DNA from: Bacteroidia bacterium
GTDB lineage: Bacteria > Bacteroidota > Bacteroidia > J057
Assembly: GCA_041391665.1 (NCBI GenBank)
Contig: JAWKNO010000003.1
Location: 1-64,000, forward strand
Length of the DNA: 64,000 bases
Direction: 5' to 3'
The notes below the pieces were generated by a model, which was given only the letters and a program-made list of their open reading frames with translations, was not told the origin of the DNA and did not search any database. This document shows positions 14,631 through 23,588 of the stretch, in pieces. The translations under genes and the position numbers were made by a program. Position 1 is the first letter of the stretch; every line of letters starts with the position of its first letter.

Positions 14631-15410
14631 TCAGGATTGTTTCAGATGATTTTGAGCAATAAACCAGGAATCGTTTGCCAGAATATACTTTTCCATCAAA
14701 TCGTACACCTGTTTTTTTAAACTTTCGACATCGTTTTCTGTCAGGCCGGTTACAGGAATAGGGTCGAGAAAGTGAAGAGATACACGTCCCGGATATACAC
14801 GAAAAGTGCCGACAGGTTGAAGTTGCCTGACATTGAGCAACATAACTGGCATAATCGGTACCTGACCGGCAATCGCCAGGCGGAATCCCCCGTCGTAAAA
14901 CGCTTTCAATGGGGCTGCCGTACGGTTGCGCGTTCCTTCGGGAAAGATCAATATCGAAGTTCCTTTTTTCACTGCCGATACCATCAGTTCAAAACTATGC
15001 GCACGGCTTTCTTTACTCGAACGGTCAACCGGAATAGCTGCCATCGCAAATAGTTGCCCCAGAAAAGGAATCCGCCACAATTCTCGTTTAGCCAATGGTT
15101 TAAAGGGGTGCTGAATGCGCGAACCGGCCAGTACAATATCAAAAAGATTGCTGTGGTTGGGCAAAAATACATAGGTCTGGTCGTACACCAGTTTTTCTTT
15201 TCCCTGAACTTCCATCTTTATTCCCGACATAAAAGCCCATATCGTCATCCACACCCAGTGACATTTGTAAACCAGCCTCATCCGGGTATTGGTAGGAAAA
15301 GGTGATATCAGAATATAATACACCAGTACCAAAGGGGTAAAAACAAAAAATAGGAGAATGACATACGCACTGTAAACAGCTGACACAAGCCCACCGAAGA
15401 AAGATTTCAT
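14631..15410 (-). CDS. plsC: 1-acyl-sn-glycerol-3-phosphate acyltransferase
   Basis: A 259-residue member of the PlsC/LPLAT family, which acylates lysophosphatidate in phospholipid synthesis at the inner membrane. The catalytic HX4D motif is H86-D91 in NHSNLFDIV, and the substrate-binding FPEGTRNR lies at 156-163. One or two membrane segments (about 8-38) anchor it. Length and motif spacing are normal for the family. It is the first gene of a likely two-gene unit with the TPR protein downstream. Confidence 0.93.
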   Translation of the reverse strand: MKSFFGGLVSAVYSAYVILLFFVFTPLVLVYYILISPFPTNTRMRLVYKCHWVWMTIWAFMSGIKMEVQGKEKLVYDQTYVFLPNHSNLFDIVLAGSRIQHPFKPLAKRELWRIPFLGQLFAMAAIPVDRSSKESRAHSFELMVSAVKKGTSILIFPEGTRNRTAAPLKAFYDGGFRLAIAGQVPIMPVMLLNVRQLQPVGTFRVYPGRVSLHFLDPIPVTGLTENDVESLKKQVYDLMEKYILANDSWFIAQNHLKQS

Positions 15411-15775
15411 AGATATTAATCTCAGCTCCGAAATTAATGAAAAATGTCGGTTCAGGTAATACTATTCTACTGAATGAACGCCGATATATCCGTTTAACCT
15501 TTAATATCTTCAGATAATCACCCCCATATTACATATCAGGCCGCAAAAAGTCCATTCTCTCCAAAACATAAAAAAACCGCTTCCACAAGGAATAGTTTTT
15601 GAGAATTTGCCTTGTACACCGTAATCCGGTGTGGCAAACCCCTGTTTTCTAACACGTAACAGAAACCCACCGCCTGAGGGCCTTTCGTGATGAGTCAGTG
15701 TAAGTTTGTATATGGGTTACAGTGGAAAGAGAGTTTTTCTCAGAATACCTTTAAGCTATAAAATAACAACACAGA
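15411..15775. other. Intergenic region without a recognised gene
   Basis: A 365-base divergent spacer between plsC and the hypothetical membrane gene at 15776. It contains a short inverted repeat (ACACCG/CGGTGT, about 15615-15631) and a TACCTTTA word at about 15747 that partly matches the Bacteroidota -7 element. I see no open frame with coding character and no RNA gene. Confidence 0.6.
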
Positions 15776-16342
15776 ATGTTTGGCCAGATTACAAACCTTA
15801 CTTCAGGAAATCAAAAGACAGATACCAGCTTTGGGATTGAGCCTCATGTATCCCTGTATGACATATTGCACACAGACAAACGCAATGTGACTATGCCCTT
15901 TCAGATTGCAACGATTATAATATCGGGATTGATCGCAATGGGTTTTGTAAGTTGGTCGTTTCAACAGGCAAACCCGGTTACTTATTTTTTTATTGCGATG
16001 GTATTTGTACTGGCTGTGCTGTATATTCCTTATGTATTTTTTTATCTGAATTTTTTTTCAAAAGAAGAACAAACACAGGTCGAAATAGACAACAAGTACG
16101 GCTATATAAAATACACCAATCCGAGAATCAGTCAGAATATTCTTTTCCATAGAGAGCAAATTACAGCCTGTCAGTATAACCGAAGTCTGTTATTCCCCCT
16201 GAAAATTGATTTTCTGACCCTCGATCTTAAAGGTGGAGGAAGAATTCACGTTTCCAGTCTCGTTGTTGATCCAAGAGAATTGATCAGAGATCTGGCACTG
16301 CCCTACGAGTTGAAAAGCAGGTTTTTCAACTTCATGCCCTGA
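15776..16342 (+). CDS. Membrane protein with C-terminal PH-like domain, unknown function
   Basis: A 188-residue protein. Two membrane helices lie at about residues 42-66 and 70-97 (the second with the sequence YFFIAMVFVLAVLYIPYVFFY). The C-terminal 85 residues (EIDNKYGYIKYTNPRISQNILF to DPRELIRDL) are strands and a final helix in the order of a PH-like/YdbS-type domain. The gene has its own promoter space and runs into the convergent dinB. It resembles the protein encoded at 50455-51087 in layout (two helices then a PH-like domain). No family or function is recognised. Confidence 0.6.
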   Translation: MFGQITNLTSGNQKTDTSFGIEPHVSLYDILHTDKRNVTMPFQIATIIISGLIAMGFVSWSFQQANPVTYFFIAMVFVLAVLYIPYVFFYLNFFSKEEQTQVEIDNKYGYIKYTNPRISQNILFHREQITACQYNRSLLFPLKIDFLTLDLKGGGRIHVSSLVVDPRELIRDLALPYELKSRFFNFMP

Positions 16343-16353
16343 GCAGATGACAT

Positions 16354-17400
16354 TCAAAATTCAAGCGTAAGCTGGCCACCAGGGTTCTCTTCTATTCCTT
16401 CGATATCCAGGCTTGACACTGAGACACCCAGCAAACGTACCGGTTTTGAGGGAAATTCCGGCTTATGCAAAAGTTCTTTCACGACAGAAAAGATATCTTC
16501 AAACCGATATACATATTGATTGACCGTACGGCTGCGGGTTGTCTGTATAAAATCAAAATATTTGATTTTAACGGTAATCGTCCGGGCCGCAGCATTGACG
16601 CTTTGCAGGCGGGAAGCCACTTTCCGGGTAAGTGGTTCCAGTTCGCCCAACATCTCTGCTTCGGTGGTAAGATCGTTAAAAAAGGTATTTTCGGCGCCCA
16701 CCGATTTGCGGGGCCGGTCGGGTTTTACTTCCCGGTCATCGATGGCGCGCACAATCCGGTAAAAATGCCGTCCCATTTTCCCAAACCGGTGGGCCAGTTC
16801 TGTCTCCGAACGCAATTTAAGGTCTGCCCCATTGTGGATACCGATTCTTCGCATCTTATCAGCAGTTACTTTTCCTATACCGAAAAACTTTTCGATGGGG
16901 AGTTTTTCAAGAAAAGATTCTACCCGGTCAGGGGGAATGAGCGTCAGGCCGTTGGGTTTATGGATACCGGAAGCCACCTTTGCCAAAAATTTATTGATGG
17001 AGATGCCGGCAGAAGCCGTGAGATGAGTTTTTTCCCAGATTTCAGCTCTGATTTCCCTGGCGATTTTGGTTGCCGATTCGATCCCTTTTTTATTGGTTGT
17101 CACGTCGAGAAAAGCTTCATCCAGCGATAGTGGTTCGACCAGATCGGTATATTCGAAGAAAATTTCCCGTATCTGTCGTGAAACCACGCGATAGTGTTCA
17201 AAACGCGGGCGAACAAATATTAACTCCGGACACAATCGCCGGGCTGTTACCGAAGCCATGGCAGACCTAACGCCAAACTTCCTGGCTTCATAACTGGATG
17301 CAGCGACAACCCCCCGCTGCCCTGCCCCACCTACCGCCACGGGTTTTCCTTGCAGTTCAGGGTTGTCCCGCTGTTCTACGGACGCATAAAAAGCATCCAT
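16354..17400 (-). CDS. dinB: DNA polymerase IV (Y-family), unusual start
   Basis: Translesion polymerase of the DinB/Pol IV family. Counted from the first Met (MDAFYASVEQ), the catalytic SLDEAFLDV is at 92-100 with D94 and E95, the palm Asp of the VDMD motif is D2, the helix-hairpin-helix segment GIGKVTADKMRRIGI is near 178, and the little-finger domain spans about 230-340. The C-terminus ends GGQLTLEF, which resembles a beta-clamp-binding peptide (QLTLEF). The conserved strand before D2 (KIIHVD) is encoded in frame upstream, back to 17442, but no ATG, GTG or TTG lies there. The gene follows pncA by 15 codons in the same frame. Either a non-canonical codon initiates or translation begins at this Met without the first strand. 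Confidence 0.9.
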   Translation of the reverse strand: MDAFYASVEQRDNPELQGKPVAVGGAGQRGVVAASSYEARKFGVRSAMASVTARRLCPELIFVRPRFEHYRVVSRQIREIFFEYTDLVEPLSLDEAFLDVTTNKKGIESATKIAREIRAEIWEKTHLTASAGISINKFLAKVASGIHKPNGLTLIPPDRVESFLEKLPIEKFFGIGKVTADKMRRIGIHNGADLKLRSETELAHRFGKMGRHFYRIVRAIDDREVKPDRPRKSVGAENTFFNDLTTEAEMLGELEPLTRKVASRLQSVNAAARTITVKIKYFDFIQTTRSRTVNQYVYRFEDIFSVVKELLHKPEFPSKPVRLLGVSVSSLDIEGIEENPGGQLTLEF

Positions 17401-17442
17401 ATCGACATGTATGATTTTGCGGTAGATGATATTTCGGCTATA

Positions 17443-18054
17443 TTATAGTTGATCACTCGTAATTATGGTAACGCCAGCAGCCTGCATTTCTTCTATGGCT
17501 TTTTGGGAGTCATTGGGGCTAAGATTAACGCCACGACAAGCATCAGCAACCAGCACCGTCTCAAATCCCAGGCTACGCGCATCAAGCGCAGTGTATTTGA
17601 CACAATAATCGGTTGCTAACCCGACCACGTATACGGTGTCCACACCTTTATCCTGCAGATATTGCCCCAGGCCCGTAGCCTTACGTCTTCCATTATCAAA
17701 AAAACCACTATAGCTGTCGATCTCAGGGTCAGTGCCTTTGGTAAATACACGATCAATTGCTGAGGTATCGAGGTCCCGGGCAAATTCGGCGCCCGGGCTT
17801 TCCTGTACACAGTGTACCGGCCAAAGGATTTGTTGCAGGCCAAAAAGATCTATGACTTCCCCGGGATTTTTACCGGAATGATTGGCAGCAAAGCTCCCAT
17901 GCCCCGCGGGATGCCAGTCCTGCGTAGCTACCACAAGCTCAAAATTTTTCTGAAGCCGATTGACTACCGGAATAATCGCGTCGCCCTGAGCTACCGCCAA
18001 AGCACCTCCGGGAAGAAAATCATTTTGAATATCTACGATGATGAGCGCCTTCAT
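17443..18054 (-). CDS. pncA: Bifunctional nicotinamidase/pyrazinamidase
   Basis: A 203-residue isochorismatase-fold enzyme converting nicotinamide to nicotinate in NAD salvage. The catalytic triad is visible: D8 in IIVDIQNDF, K106 in FTKGTD and C151 in ATDYCV. Metal ligands are D46 and H48 in TQDWHPAGH, and H81 in WPVHCVQ. Length is normal (E. coli 213). The gene is preceded by a palindromic operator with an overlapping -7 element (18070-18095) and followed by dinB in the same frame, so a two-gene operon is likely. A link between NAD salvage and a translesion polymerase is not usual. Confidence 0.95.
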   Translation of the reverse strand: MKALIIVDIQNDFLPGGALAVAQGDAIIPVVNRLQKNFELVVATQDWHPAGHGSFAANHSGKNPGEVIDLFGLQQILWPVHCVQESPGAEFARDLDTSAIDRVFTKGTDPEIDSYSGFFDNGRRKATGLGQYLQDKGVDTVYVVGLATDYCVKYTALDARSLGFETVLVADACRGVNLSPNDSQKAIEEMQAAGVTIITSDQL

Positions 18055-18069
18055 TTATTTTGATTTTTA

Positions 18070-18095
18070 ATTTGTGTAACTATTACACAAATATA
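18070..18095 (-). promoter_or_regulatory. Palindromic operator and -7 element of the pncA-dinB operon
   Basis: ATTTGTGTAA and TTACACAAAT (18070-18092) are perfect 10-bp arms around CTA. On the minus strand the -7 word TATATTTG (18088-18095) overlaps the operator, so a repressor bound here would block initiation. No convincing -33 element is seen. Confidence 0.65.
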
Positions 18096-18222
18096 AGAAG
18101 TCATACGGAATAATCCAGCATCTGTTTCGGAAACTTTCGTTTCAGGTTTGTAATTTTTTAGCATGATCGACGACATACTGTACAAAAATGTTGTCAGAGT
18201 CATATACTCACAACATATTTAT

Positions 18223-18230
18223 TACCTTTG
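18223..18230 (+). promoter_or_regulatory. Candidate -7 element upstream of lepB
   Basis: TACCTTTG matches the Bacteroidota consensus TAnnTTTG, 33 bases before the lepB ATG. No TTTG lies at the expected -33 distance, so this is tentative. Confidence 0.4.
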
Positions 18231-18263
18231 AGGCTTTATTATAAAATCCAAATTTGAATCGGA

Positions 18264-19751
18264 ATGGACAGCGCCGGATTATTTTTTATCTCCATATTTA
18301 CGATTGTATTTGTTGCGTTTAAGTTCGCTCAATATAAGTTATTTGAAAAAGCAGGAAAAGAAGGCTGGAAAGCATTGGTTCCTGTGTACAATTATTATAT
18401 CTGGCTGGAGCTGATTGGCAAGCCCTGGTGGTGGATGGTACTGCTTTTTGTGCCCATCATTGGCGTGCTTGTTTTTGTAGCGATGGTGATTGAGCTTGCC
18501 AAAGCATATGGGAAATACGATCTCAGCCATCATGCTGCGTCCCTGATTCTACCCTTTTACTTTTTTCCAAAAATCGCCCTTGACCCCAATGTCAAATATC
18601 TGGGTGCACCGGAAACCCATAAAAATGCACCTAAGAAATCAGGCCTTCGGGAGTGGGGTGACGCATTTCTTTTTGCCGGCGTAGCTGCACTGATCATCCG
18701 CACATTTTTTATTGAGGCATTTATGATTCCGACCAGTTCGATGGAGCGGACGCTGATGGCGGGAGATTTTCTTTTTGTGAGCAAATTTCACTATGGCTCA
18801 AGAATGCCAATGGTACCCCTGTCAGTACCCTTCATTCACAACAAAGTCAAAATCAAAGATTTTGTGATGCCCTCTTATATTGATCTGGTACAACTACCCT
18901 ACTGGCGGTTTCCTGGTCTGCAAAAAGTAAAAAGAAACGATATCGTAGTCTTCAATTACCCTGCCCATGATATAGACGATCTCAACGATGGTGCCGGACT
19001 GGTAAAACCCATTAGTATGAAGGAAAACTATATCAAACGCTGTATTGCCATCGCAGGAGATACCCTCGAAATAAAAGATCAACAGATTTATATCAATGGG
19101 GTACCCTCATGGAATCCCCCCAATATGCAATACCAGTATCAGGTGGAAACAGACGGTACGTCCTTTACTTCAAGCCGCCTGCAAAAGTATGGCTTCCGAG
19201 CCAGAAACAGCACCTCGACCAACCCCAACTGGCTGCAGGTGCACACCAATATCTTTTACTTCTATATGCCCGACTCGATCGCGAAGCTGATCAAACAGTT
19301 CCCCCAGGTAACCAAAGTAGATACCGTTTATCAAAAGGAAGGGAGATTCCAGCGCGATGTGTACCCGACACAAAATAATACCAACGGACAGTTATTTAGC
19401 TTCAATATTGACAATTATGGCCCGATTGTCATACCCAAAAAAGGCATGACTGTTGACCTTACTCGCGAAAACCTCTCGATCTACTGGCGGGTAATAGAGG
19501 CATATGAAAAACATGCGCTCAAGGTAGAAAACGGAAAGGCATTTATCGATGGCAAAGAAGCAGATACTTATACCTTCGATATGGATTACTACTTTATGAT
19601 GGGCGATAACCGCCACAATTCGGAAGACAGCCGATATTGGGGATTTGTACCCGAAAATCATATTGTAGGAAAACCCCTATTCGTCTTTTTCTCCTACGAA
19701 AGTGACTTCGGTATCCGTTGGAACCGGATCGGAACAAAGTACGTCCATTAA
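18264..19751 (+). CDS. lepB: Signal peptidase I with extra N-terminal membrane domain
   Basis: A 495-residue S26 signal peptidase, which cleaves signal peptides on the outer face of the inner membrane. Residues 1-115 are a separate DUF5684-like domain with three hydrophobic segments (KEGWKALVPVYNYYIWLELI is characteristic). The catalytic part follows a membrane segment at about 135-153: Ser159 in MIPTSSMERTL, Lys258 in YIKRCIAIAGD, and MMGDNRHNSEDSRYWG near the C-terminus. A long insert between residues about 275 and 440 separates the Lys and GDN motifs, typical of Bacteroidota but much larger than in E. coli. The next gene begins two bases after its stop. Confidence 0.93.
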   Translation: MDSAGLFFISIFTIVFVAFKFAQYKLFEKAGKEGWKALVPVYNYYIWLELIGKPWWWMVLLFVPIIGVLVFVAMVIELAKAYGKYDLSHHAASLILPFYFFPKIALDPNVKYLGAPETHKNAPKKSGLREWGDAFLFAGVAALIIRTFFIEAFMIPTSSMERTLMAGDFLFVSKFHYGSRMPMVPLSVPFIHNKVKIKDFVMPSYIDLVQLPYWRFPGLQKVKRNDIVVFNYPAHDIDDLNDGAGLVKPISMKENYIKRCIAIAGDTLEIKDQQIYINGVPSWNPPNMQYQYQVETDGTSFTSSRLQKYGFRARNSTSTNPNWLQVHTNIFYFYMPDSIAKLIKQFPQVTKVDTVYQKEGRFQRDVYPTQNNTNGQLFSFNIDNYGPIVIPKKGMTVDLTRENLSIYWRVIEAYEKHALKVENGKAFIDGKEADTYTFDMDYYFMMGDNRHNSEDSRYWGFVPENHIVGKPLFVFFSYESDFGIRWNRIGTKYVH

Positions 19752-19753
19752 TC

Positions 19754-20098
19754 ATGGAACAGGATATTAACACGAGATGGAAGTTTCTGGAGCAGAAACT
19801 CGAAAGTCATTTTGAAAAAAAAATGACCATGGAGTCTATTCTGTTCCTCATCGGCGTGCGGGAACTAGGCAGCAGACCAAGGCCATTTTCCAAAGAAGAA
19901 AAAGTGGATCTGATGCATATTGCTATTTGTCGCCTTCTTTCTCTTTCCGGCTATTACCAGCTTTCACATCTTGACCAGGACGGATGGCCCCATTGGGAAC
20001 TGATAAAAGCACTTCCTCATACAGATATGTTTTCGCAGGTACATCTGCTTCGGGAACATATTCTGATGTATTTTGAAGCAGAACAGGTTTTTGAATAG
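19754..20098 (+). CDS. Conserved hypothetical protein downstream of lepB
   Basis: The ATG at 19754 lies just after the lepB stop and gives 114 residues (MEQDINTRWKFLEQKLESHF). The protein is soluble and helical, with a conserved-looking central run SILFLIGVRELG and a Trp-rich end (DGWPHWELIKALP). I believe related proteins follow lepB or similar genes in other Bacteroidota, but no function is known to me. Co-transcription with lepB is almost certain from the spacing. Confidence 0.75.
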   Translation: MEQDINTRWKFLEQKLESHFEKKMTMESILFLIGVRELGSRPRPFSKEEKVDLMHIAICRLLSLSGYYQLSHLDQDGWPHWELIKALPHTDMFSQVHLLREHILMYFEAEQVFE

Positions 20099-20141
20099 CG
20101 ATTCGGAGAATATTTATACAGAAATCCCTGACATAAAAATC

Positions 20142-20172
20142 TTTGCATAAGTCAAAGAATACATTATTTTTG
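20142..20172 (+). promoter_or_regulatory. Promoter of the metal-uptake operon
   Basis: TTTG (20142-20145), a 19-base spacer and TATTTTTG (20165-20172) match the Bacteroidota -33/-7 consensus. An inverted repeat TGCAA-N5-TTGCA overlaps the -7 element and the ATG at 20177. It is a candidate operator, and the operon's content suggests a zinc-responsive repressor. Confidence 0.6.
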
Positions 20173-20176
20173 CAAC

Positions 20177-20518
20177 ATGTTTGCATCTACGTCAGGGAAA
20201 GTAAAGACCTACATCGGAATTATGATGCTGCTGATCTCAGTGGTATTCACCGTTCCTTTTTCCTGGCTTCACCACTGCGAATACTCCCACGCACATGCCC
20301 GCTATCAAATCATAAAGGCAACAGAAACTGCTGTCTTAACGGCAGAGCGATCAACCTGCCCACTCTGCGAACTGGAATTCCCCTTATACCTGGTCAGTGA
20401 TTTTTCCTACCAGGCTCAACTGGAAACCAGTTTTCCTGAATTTTACATAGAAATACCCCGGAAGATATTCTCCGCTACCTTTTCTGACTTTCGCCGAAGA
20501 GGTCCTCCCTTAAGTTAA
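20177..20518 (+). CDS. Small His/Cys-containing membrane protein, first gene of TonB operon
   Basis: The frame from the ATG at 20177 gives 113 residues, but the promoter places transcription within a few bases of that codon, so either it is leaderless or the Met at 20222 (MMLLISVVFTVPFSWLHHCEY) is used. The product has one hydrophobic segment, then HHCEYSHAHAR and CPLCELEF, which are plausible metal ligands, and a basic C-terminus. Proteins of this type precede TonB receptors in Bacteroidota metal-uptake loci. The function is inferred from the ligand-like residues and the downstream receptor. Confidence 0.6.
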   Translation: MFASTSGKVKTYIGIMMLLISVVFTVPFSWLHHCEYSHAHARYQIIKATETAVLTAERSTCPLCELEFPLYLVSDFSYQAQLETSFPEFYIEIPRKIFSATFSDFRRRGPPLS

Positions 20519-20605
20519 TCACTGAACCCATATTTACCCGGAAGCCCTTGTTGGCGCGCGGGAAACCTTTTCACTTTTGCAAACTTTCGCAAACGTGTTT
20601 CAGTT

Positions 20606-22933
20606 ATGATTAACAGTAAGTTTTTTCTCCTTTCGGGAGTTTTTTTGGCGGTTATCAACTTTTCCTATTCCCAGAAAACCCCCAATTGCAACTTCGAGCT
20701 TTCCGGCACGGTCTCTGACGCAACCAGCCAGGAACCCCTGGCCTATGTGAGCATTTTTGTTCCGGAGCTCAACAAAGGCACGATTACCGATTCATTGGGA
20801 AGATATGTGATCGACGGCATATGCGAGGGAACCTATACCCTCTCATGCAGCCATATCAACTGTCAACACAAAGATCTGGGCATTGAGCTTCATACAAATA
20901 CTATCCAAAATATCAGGATGGAGCAAAGGCCCATTGACCTCGCAGAAGTAGAAATATTGGGTAATAAAGCCCCTCCCCCACCCACTCAGTCCCTTTCCCG
21001 CCTCACAGAACGGCAAATGACACAGGCGCAAGGAAAACCCCTTGCAGAGGCCCTTGCATCCATTACCGGAGTTAATACGCTTCATACCGGAGCGACCATT
21101 GCCAAACCAATTATTCACGGCCTCCATAGCAACCGTATTCTGATCCTAAACAATGGAATCCGCCTGGAAGGGCAGCAATGGGGCTCCGAACATGCACCTG
21201 AGATCGATCCCTTTATTGCCACCAAACTGACGGTCTTAAAAGGTGCCGGCGCAGTACAGTATGGATCAGGTGCTATGGCAGGGGTGATTTTGGTAGAACC
21301 CGCCCCGCTTCGCGATCATACAGGCGTAGGCGGAGAGTTCAACCTTGTCGGTTTCACCAATGGCCGTACAGGCGTAGTTTCAGGTATCATCGAAGGCAAT
21401 CACGATTTTCTTCCCAACTGGTCCTGGCGGCTTCAAGGCACGGTCAAAAGAGGCGGCAACCTTCACACACCCGAATATTTTCTGGAGAATACAGGCGTTG
21501 CCGAACAAAATTACTCCGCTACGCTGGGATACAATACAGTAAAAAAGGGAATGGAAATATACTTCAGCAGGTTCCACAACAGCCTGGGCATCCTTTCCCC
21601 CTCTCACCTTGGCGGGCAAAGCGACCTGACCCGGGCACTGGAAAGTCCGGTTCCCCTTGGCGCAGATACAGCCGTTTTTTCCTACAAAATTGGCCGTCCC
21701 TATCAGGAAATTTCTCATAATCTGCTCAAATGGAAAGGATATTACCGGCTGAATGAAAAAAACAAACTCAGCCTTACCTATGCCTTCCAGTACAACCGCC
21801 GGTTTGAATTTGACAAACACCGACCGAGGGGAACAGATCTGAATGGAAAAAATCTGCCCGAACTTGACTTCACGATTCATACTCATTCCCTCGATGGTGT
21901 CTGGGAGTTTACGGCTAATCGCCAGGTTTCCGGTTCGGCAGGAATATCAGGTATGTATCAGAATAATTATCTGCGGGGCAGGCCCTTTATCCCCAACTTT
22001 GTAGCGATGAGCAGCGGAGTTTTTGGGGTAATACGGTGGAAAAAGGACCCATTAGAACTGGAGGCAGGATTTCGATACGACTACTCCTGGGTAAACAGTG
22101 CCAGAGAAGAAAATGGTGTTGACATCTATGCACTCAGAATCTTCCAAAGCCCCTCAGGCACACTCGGCGCGATCTGGAAAATTGCGCCAGGATGGGAAGG
22201 AAAACTTCATGTGGGCACAGCCTGGCGCCCGCCTCATGTCAACGAGTTGTTTAGCAACGGACTCCATCACGGAGCGGCCGCCTTGCAATATGGAGACAGT
22301 ACCCTTTCTCCCGAAAAAGCCATAAAAACCATTGCCACCCTGAACTACCAGCATGCAAGCGGTTTTAGCGCAGAAATCAGTGGTTATAGCCAGTGGTTTG
22401 CCAATTTTATTTACCTCAGACCAGAGGGAATCAAAACCACCATCCGGGGCGCATACCCTTCTTTCGATTATGCCCAGACCGGAGCCAGGCTGACAGGTGC
22501 AGATATCTCATTGAGCTATCTGATTGCCCGTCACTGGACAATTTCTGCGAAGGGCTCTTATCTCTATGCGGAGAATACCAGCGATAAACTTCCATTGATC
22601 TATATGCCGGCAAACTGGGTAGAAAACAGCCTGACTTACGAATGGAAAAACCGGAAAAAAGTAACCGACACCTATCTGACGATGAAAGTCAGATCCGTTG
22701 CGCAGCAAACCCGGGTGCCCGAAGGGCAGGATCTGTTACCGCCACCGGAAGGATATACACTGACCAGCCTCGAAGCCGGTACAAAAATTCATTTCACAGC
22801 AAACGAACTGGGAATAAGCCTTTCAGCGGGTAACCTTATGAACGTAACCTACCGGGACTATCTTGACAGCTTTCGATACTATGCTGACTCTCCGGGCAGG
22901 AATATTTCTGTAAAAATTAACCTCAAATTTTAA
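20606..22933 (+). CDS. TonB-dependent receptor, probably for zinc or another metal
   Basis: A 775-residue outer-membrane receptor with a signal peptide (to about residue 22). A carboxypeptidase-like regulatory domain occupies about residues 30-110 (SGTVSDATSQEPLAYVSI), the plug domain about 125-235 and the 22-strand barrel the rest, ending in NISVKINLKF with the terminal Phe. The plug carries IHGLHSNRILILNNGIRLEG, then WGSEHAPEIDPF and AGAVQYGSGAMAGVI, which resemble the ZnuD-type zinc/heme receptors. The next gene is nine bases downstream and encodes a lipoprotein of a type that accompanies such receptors. Zinc as substrate is an inference from family resemblance and the His/Cys-rich first gene. 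Confidence 0.88.
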   Translation: MINSKFFLLSGVFLAVINFSYSQKTPNCNFELSGTVSDATSQEPLAYVSIFVPELNKGTITDSLGRYVIDGICEGTYTLSCSHINCQHKDLGIELHTNTIQNIRMEQRPIDLAEVEILGNKAPPPPTQSLSRLTERQMTQAQGKPLAEALASITGVNTLHTGATIAKPIIHGLHSNRILILNNGIRLEGQQWGSEHAPEIDPFIATKLTVLKGAGAVQYGSGAMAGVILVEPAPLRDHTGVGGEFNLVGFTNGRTGVVSGIIEGNHDFLPNWSWRLQGTVKRGGNLHTPEYFLENTGVAEQNYSATLGYNTVKKGMEIYFSRFHNSLGILSPSHLGGQSDLTRALESPVPLGADTAVFSYKIGRPYQEISHNLLKWKGYYRLNEKNKLSLTYAFQYNRRFEFDKHRPRGTDLNGKNLPELDFTIHTHSLDGVWEFTANRQVSGSAGISGMYQNNYLRGRPFIPNFVAMSSGVFGVIRWKKDPLELEAGFRYDYSWVNSAREENGVDIYALRIFQSPSGTLGAIWKIAPGWEGKLHVGTAWRPPHVNELFSNGLHHGAAALQYGDSTLSPEKAIKTIATLNYQHASGFSAEISGYSQWFANFIYLRPEGIKTTIRGAYPSFDYAQTGARLTGADISLSYLIARHWTISAKGSYLYAENTSDKLPLIYMPANWVENSLTYEWKNRKKVTDTYLTMKVRSVAQQTRVPEGQDLLPPPEGYTLTSLEAGTKIHFTANELGISLSAGNLMNVTYRDYLDSFRYYADSPGRNISVKINLKF

Positions 22934-22942
22934 TTATTTACC

Positions 22943-23452
22943 ATGAAAAAAAGTGCATCTTTCAGCCTGATGATCGTGTTATCGTCCATCTTTTTTATTC
23001 AATCCTGTAAACCAGAAGCCCCTGTGGGTGAAGAAGAAATCACGACAGTACAATTGGTTTTCAACGGTTCGCAAACCTTTACATGGAAAGATGGCTCGAC
23101 GCCAGACATCATTACCCTGAGTCCTCTCACGAGTTATACTGTAGAAGCAAAATTTCTGAATGAGAATGTCAGCCCGGTGGGAGACATAACCGCTGAGATA
23201 CTGGCAGAAGATGACCAGCATCTGGTCTGTTATGAGATTCTCGGCGACCTTGCCCTGACCAACTTTACCATTGCCCGTACGGATACTGACGGAACCTACG
23301 AAGTTGGCCTTTCCACTCAATGGCAGACAGGGACGGCCGCTACCGGTCAGGTTTCGATCAAACTCCGGCACCAGCCCGGTGGAATAAAAGACGGCACCTG
23401 CACGCCGGGAGACTCCGACGTAGAGATTTTATTTGATCTGACTATACAATAG
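22943..23452 (+). CDS. Lipoprotein of the TonB operon
   Basis: A 169-residue lipoprotein (lipobox IFFIQSC, Cys at 22). The mature part begins PVGEEEITTVQLVF, contains TPDIITLSPLTSYTVEAKFL and NENVSPVGDITAEI, and ends in the strand pattern VSIKLRHQPGG. This arrangement, EEE-ITT, then NE(S/N)VSPxxDITxEI and LRHxP, is one I recognise from Bacteroidota lipoproteins encoded beside putative zinc TonB receptors (often called type 1 periplasmic binding fold proteins). The spacing of nine bases from the receptor stop makes a single transcript very likely. It may help capture ligand at the cell surface; no direct evidence is visible. Confidence 0.75.
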   Translation: MKKSASFSLMIVLSSIFFIQSCKPEAPVGEEEITTVQLVFNGSQTFTWKDGSTPDIITLSPLTSYTVEAKFLNENVSPVGDITAEILAEDDQHLVCYEILGDLALTNFTIARTDTDGTYEVGLSTQWQTGTAATGQVSIKLRHQPGGIKDGTCTPGDSDVEILFDLTIQ

Positions 23453-23588
23453 CTGTGGCGGGAAAGCAGAAACATAATAAAAACTTCACCGGCATTCCAA
23501 CCTTCTGCCTGCGGCCATCCTCTTTGAGATAAATGCGTATTATAAACAGTAACTTATTTTAAAATTATTTCTCAATAACATTACAGCT

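Noticed and set aside
15603..15640. Possible tRNA-like or small RNA fold in the plsC upstream spacer
   Set aside because: Only one short hairpin (ACACCG/CGGTGT) is present; no cloverleaf or T-loop sequence is found.
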